DNA of 64,000 nt, taken from NCBI RefSeq assembly GCF_001423125.1, contig NZ_LMNW01000035.1, positions 328 to 64,327 of the forward strand, in the 5' to 3' direction. Shown here piece by piece: positions 44,031 to 53,594 of this stretch (position 1 is its first letter; every line of letters begins with the position of its first letter). Source of the DNA: Duganella sp. Leaf126. Its GTDB lineage: Bacteria; Pseudomonadota; Gammaproteobacteria; Burkholderiales; Burkholderiaceae_D. The notes under the pieces were generated by a model. It saw nothing but the letters and a program-made list of their open reading frames with translations. It had not been told where the DNA came from and did no database searches. A program made the translations under genes and the position numbers.

Positions 44031-47000
44031 ATGAACCAGATGTCCAGGCGCCAGTTCCTTCGGGTAACTGGCGCTACCATCGCGGGTTCGAGCATCGCGC
44101 TTCTCGGCTTTGCGCCGGCAACGGCCATGGCCGAAGTCCGGCAATACAAGCTGGCGCGCAGCACCGAAACCCGCAACACCTGCCCCTACTGCTCCGTAGG
44201 CTGCGGGATCCTGATGTATGGCCTGGGCGATGGCGCCAAAAACGCCACCGCTTCGATCATCCACATCGAAGGCGACGCCGACCACCCGGTCAACCGCGGC
44301 ACGCTGTGCCCGAAAGGCGCCAGCCTGATCGACTTCATCCACTCGCCGAACCGCCTGCTGGCGCCGCAGTACCGCGCACCGGGCGCTTCCGAATGGTCGC
44401 CGATGTCGTGGGATGAGGCGTTGAACCGTATCGCCAAGCTGATGAAAGCGGACCGCGATGCGAACTTCATCGAAAAATCGGCCGACGGCAAAACCGTCAA
44501 CCGCTGGACCACCACCGGCATGCTGTGCGCGTCGGCGGCATCGAACGAAGTCGGTTACTTAACCCATAAAACCATGCGCAGTCTCGGCATGCTGGCATTC
44601 GACAATCAAGCACGTGTATGACACGGTCCGACGGTGGCAGGTCTTGCCTCGACATTTGGACGTGGTGCGATGACGAATCACTGGGTAGACATCAAGAACG
44701 CAGATGTCATCCTGGTCATGGGCGGCAACGCAGCAGAAGCACACCCTTGCGGGTTTAAATGGGTCACGGAAGCAAAAGCGCATCGCGGCGCCAAGCTGGT
44801 CGTGGTCGATCCGCGCTTTACCCGAACCGCTTCGGTGGCGGACTATTACGTCCCTACCCGTACCGGTGCGGACATCGTTTTCCTGGGCGGTATCATCAAC
44901 TACCTGCTCACCAACGACAAGATCCAGCACGAATACGTCCGTAACTACACGGACATGCCATTCATCGTGCGCGAAGATTTCGCCTTCAACGACGGCCTGT
45001 TCTCGGGCTACGACGAGGCGACCGGCAAGTACACGGACAAGAGCAGCTGGAACTACGAGATCGGCGACGACGGCTATGCCAAGATCGACCCGACGCTCGA
45101 GCACCCGCGCTGCGTGTACCAGATGATGAAGAAGCACTACGCGCGCTACACGCCCGAGATGGTGGAAAAAGCCTGCGGCGTGCCGCCGGAAAAATTCCAC
45201 AAGGTGGCCGAGCTGCTGGCATCGACCGCAGTGCCGGGCAAGGCCGCGACCATCCTGTACGCGCTGGGCTGGACCCAGCACTCGACCGGCGCGGAAACGC
45301 TGCGCACGGGCGCCATGGTGCAGCTGCTGCTCGGTAACATGGGCATCGCCGGCGGCGGCATGAATGCGCTGCGCGGTCACTCCAACATCCAGGGTCTGAC
45401 CGACCTCGGTCTGCTGACCAATATGCTGCCAGGTTACCTGACGCTGCCCGGCGAGGCGGAGCAGGACTGGGAAGCGTACGTGGCCAAGCGCGCGCTCAAG
45501 CCGCTGCGTCCGAATCAGCTCAGCTACTACAGCAACTCGAAGAAGTTCCTGGTCTCGTTCATGAAAGCGTGGTGGGGTGACGCTGCGACCGAAGAGAACA
45601 ACTACGCCTTCGACTACCTGCCCAAGCTGGACAAGCCGTACGACATGATGCAGGCGTTCGAGCTGATGAACCAGGGCAAGATGACCGGCTATATCTGCCA
45701 GGGCTTCAACATCCTGGCCTCGGCCCCGGACAAGCAGAAGATCACCGACAGCCTGTCCAAGCTGAAGTACCTGGTCATCATGGACCCGCTGCAGACCGAA
45801 ACGTCGGAATTCTGGAAACCGCACGGCGACTTCCACAAGGTCGATCCGACCAAGATCCAGACCGAGGTATTCAGCCTGCCGACGTCGTGCTTCGCCGAGG
45901 AACGCGGTTCGCTGGTCAGTTCTTCGCGCGTGCTGCAGTGGCACTGGCAAGGCGCCGAGCCGCCGGGCCAGGCCAGGAGCGACCTCGATATCATGTCGGG
46001 CATCTTCCTGCGCCTGAAAAAGGCGTACCAGACCGAGGGCGGCAAGTTCCCCGATCCAATCGTCAATCTGACCTGGAACTACGCCACGCCGCATTCGCCG
46101 ACGCCGGAAGAAATCGCCATGGAATTCAATGGCAAGGCGTTGAAAGAGCTGACCGATCCGAAGGATCCGACCAAGGTCGTCCTGAAGAAGAACGAGCAGC
46201 TGGCCGGCTTTGCGCAACTGCGCGACGACGGCAGCACCGCGTGCGGCTGCTGGATCTTTGCCGGTTCCTGGACCGCGCAGGGCAACCAGATGGGCCGCCG
46301 CGACAACAGCGACCCGACCGGCATCGGCAATACGCTGAACTGGGCCTGGGCCTGGCCGGCCAACCGCCGCGTGCTGTACAACCGCGCCTCGGCCGATACC
46401 AAGGGCAAGCCGTTCGACCCGACCCGTAAGCTGGTGGCCTGGAACGGCACCACCTGGAGCGGCGCCGACGTGCCGGACTACAAGGCGGACGAACCGCCGG
46501 AAAACGGCATGGGTCCGTTCATCATGCTGGCCGAAGGGGTGGCGCGCTTCTTCTCGCGCGACGCCATGGCCGAAGGTCCGTTCCCCGAGCACTACGAGCC
46601 GTTCGAGTCGCCTATCGGGCACAACCCGCTGCACCCGAACAATCCGCGCGCGTTCAACAACCCGGCCGCCCGGATGTTTGCCAACGACCGCAAGAAGCTG
46701 GGCAAGAAGGAAGAGTATCCGCACGTGGCAACCAGCTACCGCCTCACGGAGCACTTCCACTACTGGACCAAGCATGCGCGGCTGAACGCGATCATCCAGC
46801 CGGAGCAATTCGTCGAAATCGGCGAAGAGCTGGGCAAGGAAATCGGCGTGGTCCACGGCGACAGGGTGCGTGTCTCGTCGCGGCGCGGCTACATCGTGGC
46901 GAAAGCCGTGGTGACCAAGCGCATCAAGGCACTGACCATCGACGGCAAGAAGACCCACCAGGTCGGACTGCCGATCAACTTCGGGTTCAAGGGGCTCACC

Positions 47001-47102
47001 AAGCCGGGCTACCTGGTCAACACACTGACGCCGACGGTAGGCGACGCCAATTCACAGACACCGGAATTCAAGTCGTTCCTGGTGAAAGTGGAAAAAGCCT
47101 GA
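44031..47102 (+). CDS. fdnG: Formate dehydrogenase-N alpha subunit, selenocysteine-containing
   Basis: One gene of 1023 residues read through an in-frame TGA at 44619-44621, which encodes selenocysteine at residue 197. The sequence around it (DNQARV-U-HGPTVAGLA) matches E. coli FdnG, where the Sec is residue 196. N-terminal Tat signal MSRRQFLRV, then CPYCSVGCGILM for a 4Fe-4S cluster and the bis-MGD molybdenum/tungsten domain (GRGAMTNHWVDIKNADV, MGGNAAEAHPCG). Oxidises formate on the periplasmic side and passes electrons to FdnH. GAGG at 44021 is the ribosome-binding site. fdnH, fdnI, fdhE, selA, selB and selC follow. A standard gene finder will split this gene in two. Confidence 0.96.
44619..44648 (+). 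promoter_or_regulatory. UGA selenocysteine codon and SECIS hairpin in fdnG mRNA
   Basis: UGA at 44619-44621. Its apical hairpin follows at 44636-44648: GGCA, loop GGTCT, TGCC. The loop sequence and distance from the UGA match bacterial SECIS elements bound by SelB. Confidence 0.88.
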
Positions 47103-47123
47103 CGGCCCGAGGGAGATTAAAAC

Positions 47124-48047
47124 ATGTCATTACAATCGCTAGATATCAAACGCCTCTCGGCCACCACGGTGCAGCCGCCGGCGGCCCGCACCCCGGTCAC
47201 CGGCACCGTGGCCAAACTGATCGACGTTTCCAAGTGCATCGGCTGCAAGGCCTGCCAGACAGCCTGCATGGAATGGAACGACCTGCGCGACGAAGTGGGT
47301 GAAACCACCGGCGTGTACGACAATCCGATCGACCTGACCCCGCAGTCGTGGACCGTGATGCGGTTCTCGGAATACGAGAACACCGACGGCAACCTCGAAT
47401 GGCTGATCCGCAAGGACGGCTGCATGCACTGCGAGGATCCGGGCTGCCTGAAAGCCTGCCCGGCGCCGGGCGCCATCGTCCAGTACACCAACGGCATCGT
47501 GGATTTCCACCAGGAGAACTGCATCGGTTGCGGCTACTGCGTTGCCGGCTGCCCGTTCGATGTGCCGCGCATCTCCAAGCAGGACAGCCGCGCCTACAAG
47601 TGCACGCTGTGCTCGGACCGCGTGGCGGTCGGCCAGGAACCGGCCTGCGTGAAGACCTGCCCGACCGGCGCCATCGTCTTCGGCACCAAGGAAGACATGA
47701 AGCAGCACGCCGAGGAGCGCATCGAGGACCTCAAGTCGCGCGGCTTCGCGCAGGCGGGCCTGTACGACCCGCTCGGTGTCGGCGGCACGCACGTGATGTA
47801 TGTGCTGCACCATGCCGACAAGGCGCCGCTGTACCATGGCCTGAAGCAGAACCCGTCCATCAGCCCGATGGTGGGCCTGTGGAAGGGGCTGACCAAGCCG
47901 CTGGCGCTGGCCGGCATTGCCGCCACCGCGCTGGCAGGCTTCTTCCACTACTCGCGTGTCGGTCCGAACGAGGTGAGCAAGGAAGAGGAAGCCGAAGCGC
48001 TGCACGACGCACAACGCATCCGGGAGAACAGCAATGAGCGCATCTGA
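47124..48047 (+). CDS. fdnH: Formate dehydrogenase-N beta subunit, four 4Fe-4S clusters
   Basis: 307 residues. Cysteine groups for four clusters: CIGCKACQTACMEWND, CMHCEDPGCLKACP, CIGCGYCVAGCP and CTLCSDRVAVGQEPACVKTCP. One C-terminal membrane helix (LALAGIAATALAGFFHY) anchors it. Transfers electrons from FdnG to the cytochrome b subunit. It overlaps fdnI by 14 bases. Confidence 0.96.
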   Translation: MSLQSLDIKRLSATTVQPPAARTPVTGTVAKLIDVSKCIGCKACQTACMEWNDLRDEVGETTGVYDNPIDLTPQSWTVMRFSEYENTDGNLEWLIRKDGCMHCEDPGCLKACPAPGAIVQYTNGIVDFHQENCIGCGYCVAGCPFDVPRISKQDSRAYKCTLCSDRVAVGQEPACVKTCPTGAIVFGTKEDMKQHAEERIEDLKSRGFAQAGLYDPLGVGGTHVMYVLHHADKAPLYHGLKQNPSISPMVGLWKGLTKPLALAGIAATALAGFFHYSRVGPNEVSKEEEAEALHDAQRIRENSNERI

Positions 48048-48714
48048 TGATCTGAACGGCATGCGGGACAAGGACGGCCACCCGCTGATCCAGCGCTACA
48101 CCGCCAATGACCGCAGCAATCACTGGATCACGGCGATCTGCTTCGTGCTGCTGGCCGTCTCCGGCCTGGCCATGTTCCACCCGGCCACGTCGTGGATGGC
48201 CGTGTTCCTCGGCGGCGGCCAGTGGACGCGCATCCTGCACCCGTTCCTCGGTGTGGTGATGTTCGTCTCGTTCGCGGTGCTGGTGGTGCGCTTCTGGCAC
48301 CACAACCAGATCGACCAGTCGGACAAGCAGTGGATGAAGCAGATCGGCGATGTGCTCAACAACCGCGAAGACCGGCTGCCGAAGATCGGCATGTACAACG
48401 CCGGCCAGAAGATCCTGTTCTTCGTGCTGATCGCCAGCATGGTCGGCCTGCTGTTGTCGGGCATCGTGATCTGGCGCGCGTACTTCGCGTTCTACTTCCC
48501 GATCGAGGTGGTGCGCTTTGCGGCGCTGCTGCACGCCTTCAGCGCGTTTGTGCTGATCTGCTCGATCGTCGTGCACATCTACGCGGCGTTCTGGGTCAAG
48601 GGTTCGATCGGCGCCATGGTGCGCGGCACGGTCACCTATGGGTGGGCGCGCAAGCACCATCCGCGCTGGTTCGAGTCCGAAGTCAGGAAACAGCGCGACG
48701 GACAGCAGTCTTGA
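48034..48714 (+). CDS. fdnI: Formate dehydrogenase-N gamma subunit, cytochrome b556
   Basis: 226 residues, four membrane helices. Heme-ligand histidines are in RSNHWITAICFVLLAVSG, LHPFLGVVM and LLHAFSAFVLICSIVVHIY. Passes electrons to menaquinone or ubiquinone. It ends before a 154-base gap to fdhE. Confidence 0.95.
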   Translation: MSASDDLNGMRDKDGHPLIQRYTANDRSNHWITAICFVLLAVSGLAMFHPATSWMAVFLGGGQWTRILHPFLGVVMFVSFAVLVVRFWHHNQIDQSDKQWMKQIGDVLNNREDRLPKIGMYNAGQKILFFVLIASMVGLLLSGIVIWRAYFAFYFPIEVVRFAALLHAFSAFVLICSIVVHIYAAFWVKGSIGAMVRGTVTYGWARKHHPRWFESEVRKQRDGQQS

Positions 48715-48729
48715 TGTAAGCAGCTCTAC

Positions 48730-48755
48730 GCCGGGCGCGCCACGCCGCGCCCGGC
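48730..48755 (+). terminator. GC-rich hairpin after fdnI
   Basis: GCCGGGCGCG pairs perfectly with CGCGCCCGGC across six bases. Only TT follows, so termination would be partial; it may separate the structural genes from fdhE-selAB. Confidence 0.45.
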
Positions 48756-48868
48756 TTCCCCCCGCTCTCCGGAGCGCATCCCCGGCCATCCCGCGCCGAC
48801 GTTCCGAATTCGGATTAGAATACACTTTTGCCCGGCTGCACTTTTGCCGCCGGCTACTGGAGAATCCC

Positions 48869-49882
48869 GTGGTACAACGCTTGCTAGAACCGGGCCAGAT
48901 CGAAGCGCTCGATCACACCGCCATTCCGCGCCTGCTGCTGCCCGAAGCACGCAGCCTGTTCGCCGCGCGCGCCGCGCGCCTGCGCCAGCTGGCCAACAAC
49001 GACATCAAGGGCATCCCGGTCGGCGAAGCGATGCAGGGCTACCTGCAACTGATGGCTGCCGTGGTGGACGCGCAAGGCGCGGTTGCCGCCGCCCTGCCCG
49101 CCGAGACGTTCAGCCTGCCCCCGGCGGCCGACATCAAGCTGGCCATCGATCACAATATGCCGCCGCTGCCGGTCAACGGTACGCGCCCGGAAGCATGGCG
49201 CACCGTGTTTGCCGCCCTGCTCGACCACCTGCAGGCAGCAGTCAGGGACCAGCCGCAGATCGACGCCGTGCTGGCCGAACTGCGCGCGCTCGATACCGCC
49301 CAGCTGGAAGGCTGCGCCGACGCCGTACTGGCCGAACTGACCGAAGGCGTGCACCCGCTGCACGCGCCGTTCGTGGCTGCCGCGCTGCAGGTGATGTGGA
49401 CCATGCGCGCCGCCCAGCTCGATTCGCCGCGCGTACAGCCGCTGGTCACCAATACCCTGTGCCCCGTGTGCGGGTCGCACCCGGTGGCCAGCGTGATCCG
49501 CATCGGCGGCCAGTCGCAGGGCTACCGCTACCTGCAGTGCAGCTGCTGCGCCAGCGAGTGGCACATGGTGCGCGTGAAGTGCTCGTGCTGCGAGCACACC
49601 AGCAAGATCGCCTACCAGAGCCTGGAAACCAGTGAAGACAAGCTGCCGGTCGAAGGCGCGGCCGATGCAAAGCAGAACAAGGCCAACGATCCGAGCAAGG
49701 TGGCCCGCGCCGAAACCTGCGACGACTGCAAGACCTACCGCAAGATCTTCAACCAGGAGCACGACTTCCACGTCGAGCCGCTGGCCGACGACCTGGCCAG
49801 CCTGACCCTCGACGTGCTGGTGAGCGAAGCCGGCTACGCGCGCGCCAGCGGCAACCCCCTGCTGTGGTTTAACGCCGCATGA
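48869..49882 (+). CDS. fdhE: Formate dehydrogenase accessory protein FdhE
   Basis: 337 residues from the GTG at 48869, preceded by GGAG at 48859-48862. Family signature is the zinc-ribbon-like C-terminal half with paired cysteines: CPVCGSHP, CSCCASEWH, CSCCEHT and CDDCKTY. FdhE is needed for formation of active membrane formate dehydrogenase. Four-base overlap with selA (49879-49882). Confidence 0.93.
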   Translation: MVQRLLEPGQIEALDHTAIPRLLLPEARSLFAARAARLRQLANNDIKGIPVGEAMQGYLQLMAAVVDAQGAVAAALPAETFSLPPAADIKLAIDHNMPPLPVNGTRPEAWRTVFAALLDHLQAAVRDQPQIDAVLAELRALDTAQLEGCADAVLAELTEGVHPLHAPFVAAALQVMWTMRAAQLDSPRVQPLVTNTLCPVCGSHPVASVIRIGGQSQGYRYLQCSCCASEWHMVRVKCSCCEHTSKIAYQSLETSEDKLPVEGAADAKQNKANDPSKVARAETCDDCKTYRKIFNQEHDFHVEPLADDLASLTLDVLVSEAGYARASGNPLLWFNAA

Positions 49883-51438
49883 CCGCCCCGGCCAGCAGCC
49901 CTGCCGCAGCGGCACCGGCAACGGGCGACAAACCGCCCGCGATCCGGCTGCCTGCCGTGCACCTGATCCTGTCCGATCCCGGCTGCCAGCCGCTGATCGA
50001 GCAGTACGGCCGGGTGCAGACGACGGACGCGGCACGCGCGCTGCTGGCCGAACTGCGGGCCATGCTGCTGGCCGCGCGCAGGGACGACGGCGCCGGCGCC
50101 CCCGCGAGCACGGCGACCGCTGGCTTCGAGGCCAGCGTCGCGCGAAGCAGCGCCGCTGCCGGCGCTCCGCCCGAGATCGCCGGGCTGCTGGTCATGCTGG
50201 CCGAGCGCCTGCAACAGGCCAACCGCTCCCACCTGCGCGCCGTGTTCAACCTCACCGGCACCGTGCTGCACACCAACCTCGGCCGCGCCCTGCTGCCCGA
50301 CAGCGCGGTGCAGGCCGTGGCCGAAGCGCTGCGCTGGCCGATGAACCTGGAATGGGATATCGACACCGGCACGCGCGGCGACCGCGACAACCTGGTCGAA
50401 GAGCTGCTGCTGGAATTGACGGGCGCCGAAGCGGCCACCATCGTCAACAACAATGCCGCTGCCGTGCTGCTGATGCTCAACACGCTGGCGCTGGGGCGCG
50501 AGGTGATCGTCTCGCGCGGCGAACTGGTGGAAATCGGCGGCGCCTTCCGCATCCCGGACGTGATGACGCGCGCCGGCGCGGTGCTGCGCGAAGTGGGCAG
50601 CACCAACCGCACGCACCTGAAGGATTACGCGGAAGCGGCCGGCCCGCAGACGGCGCTGATGATGAAGGTCCATTGCAGCAATTACGAGATCACCGGTTTT
50701 ACCAAGAGCGTGGAGCTGCCGGAACTGGCGCCGCTGGCCAGGCAGCACAACATCGCCACTGCCGTCGATCTGGGCAGCGGCACCCTGGTGGACCTCGAAC
50801 AATACGGCCTGCCGCATGAAACCACGGTGCGCGAGACGATTGCGGCCGGCGCCGACCTGGTGACCTTCAGCGGCGACAAGCTGCTCGGCGGCCCGCAGTG
50901 CGGCATCATCGTCGGCCGCGCCGACCTGATCGCGCAGATCAAGAAAAATCCGCTCAAGCGCGCCCTGCGCGTGGGCAAGCTGACGCTGGCCGCGCTGGAG
51001 CCGGTGCTGGCCCTGTACCGCGCGCCCGACCTGCTGCCCGAGCGCCTGACCACGCTCAAGCTGCTGACCCGCCCCGCCAGCGCCATGCGCGCCCAGGCGC
51101 AAGCGATCCTGGCGCCGCTGCAGGCAGCGCTCGGCGCCGCTTATGCCGTCAGCGCCGAGCCGATGACGAGCCAGATCGGCAGCGGCGCGCTGCCGGTGGA
51201 CCAGTTGCCGAGCTTTGGCCTGGCGATCCGTCCGACCGGCAAGGCCAGCAACGCGCTGGGCAAGCTCGAACAGCGCCTGCGCGCACTGCCGCTGCCGGTG
51301 ATCGGCCGCGTCGCGCACGACGCGCTGTGGCTCGATCTGCGCTGCCTGAACGACGCCCAGCAGGAAAAGTTCGTGGCGCAGTTGCAGCAGTTGCAGCAAA
51401 CAATGCAAGCGCCGCTGCCGGCGCAGGGCCGCGCATGA
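49879..51438 (+). CDS. selA: L-seryl-tRNA(Sec) selenium transferase
   Basis: 519 residues. Converts Ser-tRNA(Sec) to Sec-tRNA(Sec) using selenophosphate. The PLP lysine is in TFSGDKLLGGPQCG (Lys334); FNLTGTVLHTNLGRALL and TIVNNNAAAVLLML are typical. It is longer than the E. coli enzyme (463), mainly by an N-terminal alanine-rich insertion around residues 60-100. Overlaps fdhE and selB by four bases each. Confidence 0.97.
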   Translation: MTAPASSPAAAAPATGDKPPAIRLPAVHLILSDPGCQPLIEQYGRVQTTDAARALLAELRAMLLAARRDDGAGAPASTATAGFEASVARSSAAAGAPPEIAGLLVMLAERLQQANRSHLRAVFNLTGTVLHTNLGRALLPDSAVQAVAEALRWPMNLEWDIDTGTRGDRDNLVEELLLELTGAEAATIVNNNAAAVLLMLNTLALGREVIVSRGELVEIGGAFRIPDVMTRAGAVLREVGSTNRTHLKDYAEAAGPQTALMMKVHCSNYEITGFTKSVELPELAPLARQHNIATAVDLGSGTLVDLEQYGLPHETTVRETIAAGADLVTFSGDKLLGGPQCGIIVGRADLIAQIKKNPLKRALRVGKLTLAALEPVLALYRAPDLLPERLTTLKLLTRPASAMRAQAQAILAPLQAALGAAYAVSAEPMTSQIGSGALPVDQLPSFGLAIRPTGKASNALGKLEQRLRALPLPVIGRVAHDALWLDLRCLNDAQQEKFVAQLQQLQQTMQAPLPAQGRA

Positions 51439-53336
51439 TCATCGGCACCGCCGGCCATATCGACCATGGCAAAACCACGCTCACGCGCGCCCTGACCGGC
51501 GTCGACACCGACCGCCTGAAGGAAGAAAAGGCGCGCGGCATCTCGATCGAACTCGGTTACGCGTATGCGCCGCTGGCCGGCGGCGAGTCGCTGGGCGTGA
51601 TCGATGTGCCGGGCCACGAGAAATTCATCCGCACCATGGCAGCCGGCGTGACCGGCATCGACGCCGCCCTGCTGGTGATTGCCGCCGACGACGGCATCAT
51701 GCCGCAAACGCGCGAGCACCTGGCCATCCTGCGGCTGCTGGGCGTGCGGCGCGGCGCGGTGGCGCTGACCAAGATCGACCGCGCCGATGCGCAGCAGGTC
51801 GCCCGCGTGGAAGCCGACATCCGGGCGCTGCTGGCGACCACCGATTTTGCCGACGCCGCCATCTTCCGCACCAACGCCACCGACGCCGACGACGCCGGCG
51901 TCGGTGCGCTGCGCGTGCACCTGGCGCAGCTGGCCGCGACCTTGCCGGCCAGTGACGACCGGCGCCTGTTCCGGCTCGGCGTGGACCGGGTATTTACCCT
52001 GGCCGGCCAGGGCACCATCGTTACCGGCACCGCGCTGGCCGGCACCGTGCGCGTGGGCGACACGGTGACGCTGGCGCCGAACGGTCAGCAGGCCCGCGTG
52101 CGCAGCATCCATGCCCAGAACCATGCGTCGGAAGCGGGCCGCGCCGGCCAGCGGCTGGCGCTCAACCTGGGCGGTGTGGCCAAGGAAGACATCGCGCGCG
52201 GCACCTGGGTCGTAGCGCCCCAGCTGGCCGAATGCTCGCAGCGGATCGAGGCCGAGCTGACCCTGATGCCCGACTGCGGCCTGACGCTCAAGCCGTGGTC
52301 GCCGCTGCATGTGCACCTGGGCGCAGCGCACCACACCGCCAACGTGGTCCTGCTCGACGGCGAATCGCTGGCGCCCGGCCAGACCGGTCGCGTGCAGCTG
52401 GTGCTCGATGCGCCCGTGCATGCGGTGCCCGGCGACCGCTTCGTCATCCGCAATGCGCAAGCGACGGCCACCGTCGGCGGTGGCATGGTGCTCGATCCGT
52501 TCGGCCCGGCGCGCAAGCGCCGCAGCAGCGCGCGCCTTGCATGGCTTGCAGCGCTGGCTGCCTTCGTCGAACAGGGCGATACCGGCGCCCTGCTGGCCCA
52601 CAGTGCGCTGGGCTTGCGGTTGTCGGCGCTGGTGCGGCTGTCGCAGCTGCCGCCGTCGCTGATCGCCACGCCCCCGGGCGCCGTCAGCGTGGCCCTGGCC
52701 GGTGGCGACGCGCTGCTGATCGGCGCCGACCAGGTGCAGGCGCTGGAAGCGCGGATCCTGGCCGCGCTGGCGCAGTTCCACGAACGCGCGCCCGACGACG
52801 CCGGTCCGGAGCTGTGGCGCCTCAAGCGCATCGTGGCGCCGGAGATGGAAGACCGCTTGTGGAGCCGCCTGACCGAACAACTGCTGGCCGATGGCCGCAT
52901 CGCCCAGCGCGGACGCAGCCTGCACCTGCCGCAGCACAGCGTGGAGCTCAGCGCGGACGAACAGGCGCTGGCGGCGCCGCTGCTGGCGGCGCTGCTGGCG
53001 GGGCGCTACGACCCGCCGTGGGTACGCGACCTGGCGCGCACCCACGCCATGCCCGAGGCGGACGTACGGCGGCTGCTGCGCAAGCTGGCGCGCAGCGACG
53101 AACTCAGTCAGATCGTGCCGGACCTGTTCTACCATCCGCAGCCGCTGGCCGAACTGGCCCACCTGCTGGCCGCACTGCCGGAAGCGCAGGCAGCAGCGTT
53201 TCGCGATGCCACCGGTCTCGGACGCAAAAGAAGTATCCAGATCATGGAGTTCTTCAACCGGGTCGGCTATACTCGGCGCGTTGGAAACATTCACATGGTA
53301 CGGCCCGGCACAGCGTGGTCGTACAGCGGCAGCTAG
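51435..53336 (+). CDS. selB: Selenocysteine-specific elongation factor SelB
   Basis: 633 residues from the ATG at 51435 within the selA stop. GTPase motifs: GHIDHGKTTL, DVPGHEKFI and TKIDRAD. The rest follows the EF-Tu-like plan, with C-terminal winged helices (residues about 400-633) that bind the SECIS hairpin; the last reads IMEFFNRVGYTRRVGN. It delivers Sec-tRNA to the UGA in fdnG. The selC gene starts ten bases after its stop. Confidence 0.97.
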   Translation: MIIGTAGHIDHGKTTLTRALTGVDTDRLKEEKARGISIELGYAYAPLAGGESLGVIDVPGHEKFIRTMAAGVTGIDAALLVIAADDGIMPQTREHLAILRLLGVRRGAVALTKIDRADAQQVARVEADIRALLATTDFADAAIFRTNATDADDAGVGALRVHLAQLAATLPASDDRRLFRLGVDRVFTLAGQGTIVTGTALAGTVRVGDTVTLAPNGQQARVRSIHAQNHASEAGRAGQRLALNLGGVAKEDIARGTWVVAPQLAECSQRIEAELTLMPDCGLTLKPWSPLHVHLGAAHHTANVVLLDGESLAPGQTGRVQLVLDAPVHAVPGDRFVIRNAQATATVGGGMVLDPFGPARKRRSSARLAWLAALAAFVEQGDTGALLAHSALGLRLSALVRLSQLPPSLIATPPGAVSVALAGGDALLIGADQVQALEARILAALAQFHERAPDDAGPELWRLKRIVAPEMEDRLWSRLTEQLLADGRIAQRGRSLHLPQHSVELSADEQALAAPLLAALLAGRYDPPWVRDLARTHAMPEADVRRLLRKLARSDELSQIVPDLFYHPQPLAELAHLLAALPEAQAAAFRDATGLGRKRSIQIMEFFNRVGYTRRVGNIHMVRPGTAWSYSGS

Positions 53337-53346
53337 CGCAGTCCGC

Positions 53347-53439
53347 GGAAGGCAATCTCATCCGGTGATGGGGCCGGGCTTCAAACCCGGTGAGGGGCGT
53401 CAGCCGTTCCTCCGTAGGTTCGACTCCTACTGCTTTCCG
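53347..53439 (+). tRNA. selC: tRNA-Sec (anticodon TCA)
   Basis: 93 bases without encoded CCA (the genome reads CCC there). The eight-base acceptor stem GGAAGGCA/TGCTTTCC, the anticodon loop CTTCAAA with TCA at 53381-53383 between CCGGG and CCCGG, the long variable arm and the T loop GTTCGACTC match bacterial tRNA-Sec. It follows selB by ten bases. Confidence 0.95.
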
Positions 53440-53535
53440 CCCATCCTTTATTCCCCCAATTTCTGCGATCGTGCAGCGATCGTCGTCAATCCCCGCTAAG
53501 GGGTTTCCACAGGGAACTTTTTCATCATCCGGTGA

Positions 53536-53541
53536 TATAAT
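53536..53541 (+). promoter_or_regulatory. Possible -10 box of the chemoreceptor gene
   Basis: Perfect TATAAT at 53536-53541, 53 bases before the ATG; no good -35 at the right spacing is seen. Confidence 0.35.
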
Positions 53542-53594
53542 TTCCGATTCGCAATATATTTGCTTTAAAGATAATTGTACATCGAGGAAACCTC

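Noticed and set aside
44031..44621. fdnG as a truncated pseudogene
   Set aside because: The TGA is at the known selenocysteine position, with SECIS hairpin and sel genes nearby.
44559..46958. 800-codon open frame antisense to fdnG
   Set aside because: Same cause; the plus-strand protein is an unmistakable formate dehydrogenase.
53347..53594. Integration site at tRNA-Sec
   Set aside because: No integrase gene and no duplicated tRNA 3' end are seen downstream.
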